Shown here: piece after piece, positions 61,547 through 64,000 of the stretch
Position numbering within the stretch: position 1 is the first letter of the stretch
Layout: each line of letters begins with the position of its first letter
Source of the DNA: JABJGO01 sp963921245
GTDB lineage: Bacteria; Pseudomonadota; Alphaproteobacteria; Rhodospirillales; Casp-alpha2
Assembly: GCA_963921245.4 (NCBI GenBank)
Contig: CAWUEY030000001.1
Coordinates: 124,001 to 188,000, forward strand
Direction: 5' to 3'
Length of the DNA stretch: 64,000 nt
Program-made: the position numbers and the translations under genes
Notes under the pieces: model-generated
What the model was told of the DNA's origin: nothing
Seen by the model: only the letters and a program-made list of their open reading frames with translations
Database searches by the model: none

Positions 61547-62197
61547 TCATTTCAACAGTTGTTCGGCAAAAACCACCAACTGATCAATGCCTTCCTGCCA
61601 ATTCTGGGCCTCCGTGCGTCCCGAAGACCTGCGTGGTTTGAAACTGTGATCACCATCTGCCAGCCAGTGGACGTGTATTGAGGGCGAGAGCACATATTCT
61701 CCAACCTCTTCCTGATTGCCAAGCATATCCCGGGTGCCCTGAATGAACAGTGATGGAATTTTGATAGATTTCAGATGGTCGATTCTCAGCTTCTCCGGTT
61801 TGCCCGCTGGATGAAAGGGATACCCCAGGCACACCAAACCGGCAATCTCTGGGCAATCGGGCGCAGTATCAGCAGCAAGCATGCTGGCAACTCGCCCGCC
61901 CATGGATTTTCCACCAATGACAATTGCCGTATCCGGGTTGGTCCGGGCAACGTCTCTAATAACCTGTTTCCAGGTATCAAGAAGAACGGGCAGGGGATTG
62001 GGCGGTGTTCGCCCCTCACGTTCACGCCGTGCCGCCATATAAGGAAACTCAAAGCGTACACATTGGAATCCCGCCGCCGCGACTCCAGTTGCGAATGCCT
62101 CCATAAAGGGGCTGTCCATAGGCGCACCAGCACCATGCGCCAGTATGACTGTCAGGGCGGCGTCATTGGGTCCATCAGTTAACCCAGGATACTTCAT
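61547..62197 (-). CDS. alpha/beta hydrolase of the KANL3/Tex30 type
   Basis: A 216-residue hydrolase. VILAHGAGAPMDSPFM (oxyanion region), nucleophile serine in GGKSMGGRVA (about residue 98), aspartate in FIQGTRDMLG and histidine in LADGDHSFKP form a full triad. Function is unknown in bacteria. Its ATG sits exactly at an IS1595 end (62198), so the native promoter, and perhaps the first residues, were displaced. Confidence 0.85.
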   Translation of the reverse strand: MKYPGLTDGPNDAALTVILAHGAGAPMDSPFMEAFATGVAAAGFQCVRFEFPYMAARREREGRTPPNPLPVLLDTWKQVIRDVARTNPDTAIVIGGKSMGGRVASMLAADTAPDCPEIAGLVCLGYPFHPAGKPEKLRIDHLKSIKIPSLFIQGTRDMLGNQEEVGEYVLSPSIHVHWLADGDHSFKPRRSSGRTEAQNWQEGIDQLVVFAEQLLK

Positions 62198-62361
62198 GGG
62201 TCATGCCTATCTGAGTGTCTTAAAGAGGGGCATAAAGCTAAGCATGGCAATGAAAAACAAGTATGCGGCCCGTTCAAGAATTTCCGAAGCTAAAATTCGC
62301 GAAGTCGTTCGGCATTTTGCCGCCGACCTGACTGCCCTTCAGACGGCGCAATTGAGCAATA
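62198..62361 (+). mobile_element. IS1595 5'-end remnant
   Basis: Starts with GGGTCATGCCTATCTGAG, the same terminus as the copies at 13.8 and 20.1 kb, and codes MKNKYAARSRISEAKIREVV for about 45 codons before being cut by an IS256 element. No transposase is left. Confidence 0.8.
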
Positions 62362-63704
62362 ACGTAAAGAAAGTTGCGCACATTTGATCGGGCGGTGGTT
62401 TCGCCTCTGGTTAGAATTGATTTTCTGAAAATCAATGTTAGCCAGGAAGAAAGGAACCACCATGAACGAGCATAACAAGACAGAAGCATTGAGCAAGGTC
62501 ATTAGAATTGCCGCTGAGCGTATCTGGGATCACCTGGGCAAGGTTGTCCGCACCACAGTCGAGGAGACACTGAACGCGCTATTGGCCGCGGAAGCGGACG
62601 CTTTGGCCGAAGCTGGCCGCTATGAACGGGCTGATGCTCGTCGAGGTTACCGAGCTGGTTATCGTGCCCGCCGGCTTCACACGAAAGCCGGTGAGGTGAC
62701 ACTAAAGGTCCCAAAGCTCCGCAGGCAGGCCTTCGAGGCGGCGATCATCGAACGCTACCGCCGCCGGGCGGCATCCGTCGAAGAAGCTTTGATGGAGATG
62801 TATTTGGCTGGCGTCTGTCCGCGCCGGACCTGGGATATCACCGATGGTCTCAAGGGCCCGCGGGTCAGCGCGGGCACGGTGTCGACCCTGAACAAGAAGA
62901 TTTACGCCAAGATCGAGGAATGGCGCAACGCGGCGATCCCGGGCGCGCATCCTTACGTTTATTTGGACGGTATCGTGCTCAAGCGGACTTGGGCCGGGGA
63001 AGTCCGCCATGTTTGCCTGCTTGTCGCCATTGGCGGGGGCGCGGAGGGCTTCAGGGAGATGCTGGGGATTGTCGAGGGTGCCAAGGAGGGCAAAGTCGGG
63101 AAGGTCTGCGTTCCTTAAGCATCTCAAGCGGCGCCGCCTGAAGGGGGTTCAACTTATAATCGCCGACGCCTGCCTGGGTCTGATCTTCGCCGTCGGGGAA
63201 TATTATCCAGACGCCCGCTAGCAGCGCTGTGTGGTGCATTTCTACCGCAACGTCTTCAGTCACGTAGCGTCAACCAAGGTGCGCGAGGTGGCGCATATGC
63301 TGAACGCCATCCACGCCAGCGAGGACCGATCAGCGGCTAAGACCAAGAGCAATGAAGGGATCGCTAAACTGAAGGCTCTCCGACGGGCGAAGGCGGCGGA
63401 ACTGGTGGCGGGATCAATTACGGAGACCTTCGCCTATTACGCTTTCCCGGATCAGCACTGGATCAAATTGAAAACCAACAATCCGCTGGAGAGGCTCAGG
63501 CGGGAAATCCGCAGACGGACCCGCGTCGGCGGCGCCTTCCCGGATGCGCAATCCTGTCTCAGCATGGCTGCAGCCAGGCTGAGACACATCGCTGGAAGCA
63601 AATGGAGCACACGGCACTACATGAACATGGATCCGCTGAAACAGACGGAAACCAACACCAGAGCAGACACCGCCTGAAAATAAAAGTGCGCAGGTTTCTT
63701 GACA
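62362..63704 (+). mobile_element. IS256-family insertion sequence
   Basis: Terminal inverted repeats: GTAAAGAAAGTTGCGCAC (left, from about 62364) and, read inward from the right (about 63703), GTCAAGAAACCTGCGCAC. About 1.34 kb. Inserted inside the IS1595 remnant; sequence on the right side is not IS1595, so a deletion followed. Confidence 0.8.
62463..63677 (+). pseudogene. IS256-family transposase, broken
   Basis: The first frame runs from MNEHNKTEALSK through YRAGYRARRLHTKAGEVTLKVP, LDGIVLKRTW (first catalytic Asp) to GKVCVP and stops at 63118. The continuation VQLIIADACLGLIFAVGEY is in another frame and hits TAG at 63220-63222 where a tryptophan codon (TGG) normally precedes QRCVVHFYRN. 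The final part (NNPLERLRREIRRRTRVGGAF, with the catalytic Glu) reads in frame to 63677. One frameshift plus one nonsense codon. Confidence 0.85.
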
Positions 63705-63774
63705 CTATCTCCAGCGGCGACCTCCCCGGCGGAGTGACGGCCGCATGAATGAGGCGGACACCCGCGCTGAGGCC

Positions 63775-64000
63775 TCACAAAATCTGGCTCAGGAATTCTC
63801 TGGTGCGCGGGTCCCTGGCATCGTCAAAGAACGTGGTGGGCGGGCCGTGTTCAACGATCACTCCCCGGTCTGTGAAGTAGATATGATTGGAAACTTCCCG
63901 GGCAAATCCCATTTCATGTGTGACCAGAATACAGGTCATGCCCTCTTCGGCCAGCTCGCGGATGGTGACCAGAACTTCCTTCACCGTTTCCGGATCGAGA
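63775..64000 (-). CDS. amino-acid ABC transporter ATP-binding protein, 3' part only
   Basis: The minus strand from the window edge reads LDPETVKEVLVTI, CILVTHEMGFAREVSNHIYF and DRGVIVEHGPPTTFF, ending REFLSQIL. This is the D-loop, switch-histidine region and C-terminus of GlnQ/HisP-type ATPases for polar amino-acid uptake. Walker A and Q-loop lie beyond the window. Nothing else of the transporter is visible. Confidence 0.9.
   Translation of the reverse strand, partial: LDPETVKEVLVTIRELAEEGMTCILVTHEMGFAREVSNHIYFTDRGVIVEHGPPTTFFDDARDPRTREFLSQIL

Noticed and set aside
1..64000. CRISPR arrays, rRNA, tRNA
   Set aside because: No regular direct repeats with spacers and no recognisable stable RNA genes on either strand.

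Overview
The window looks like a chromosomal segment of a heterotrophic, probably marine alphaproteobacterium, most likely near the Rhodospirillales. The evidence is the GANTC cell-cycle methyltransferase CcrM, a (2S)-methylsuccinyl-CoA dehydrogenase of the ethylmalonyl-CoA pathway, a HIG1-type small membrane protein beside a PduO-type adenosyltransferase, glcDEF, and a general enrichment for amine, amino-acid and small-organic-acid catabolism. Taxonomy is inferred from gene content only.

Layout. 1-11.3 kb: trhO (cut by the window edge), yaaA, a secreted orphan, a dead ABC-F remnant, a homocysteine methyltransferase behind a four-hairpin leader, hbd, cobalamin adenosyltransferase, two LysE exporters, a TMADH-like flavoprotein, a dead DUF1330 gene and an EamA exporter. 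11.8-20.1 kb: mcd, then a mobile-element graveyard (IS1595, IS630 and solo ends) surrounding a DUF1028/RidA pair and a 711-residue DUF262-HNH-AlbA_2 fusion that resembles an antiphage nuclease, with a highly structured RNA-like leader. 20.1-32.7 kb: hutU-hutH, a sarcosine-dehydrogenase fragment, a divergent module (Rieske oxygenase and 2-hydroxyacid dehydrogenase versus an Lrp regulator, a glutamine-synthetase-like ligase and a MetX-like hydrolase) with paired operators, an IS5 remnant, and a TVP38 / MerA-like pair.

32.8-43.5 kb: orphan histidine kinase-tam, ggt, panB-panC, ccrM (apparently with an AUC start), sulfatase, truncated PfkB kinase and lptF without lptG. 43.6-44.6 kb: a fragment of a Microviridae DNA pilot protein (phiX174 H-like) in AT-richer DNA, joined to the 3' end of a broken host gene. 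44.7-49.6 kb: two agmatinase-family hydrolases, an L-2-hydroxyglutarate oxidase and a ThDP decarboxylase, consistent with arginine breakdown by the transaminase route. 49.7-61.5 kb: rpmJ paralogue, glcDEF, glycerate 2-kinase and a large AsmA protein. 61.5-64 kb: an alpha/beta hydrolase, an IS1595 end interrupted by a broken IS256, and the C-terminus of an amino-acid ABC ATPase cut by the window edge.

Many genes are broken (ABC-F, DUF1330, DMGDH-like, PfkB and four transposases), so the region is accumulating pseudogenes. The most unusual items are the microvirus pilot-protein fragment, the DUF262-HNH-AlbA_2 fusion with its structured leader, and the hairpin leader of the homocysteine methyltransferase. 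No CRISPR array, tRNA or rRNA was seen.
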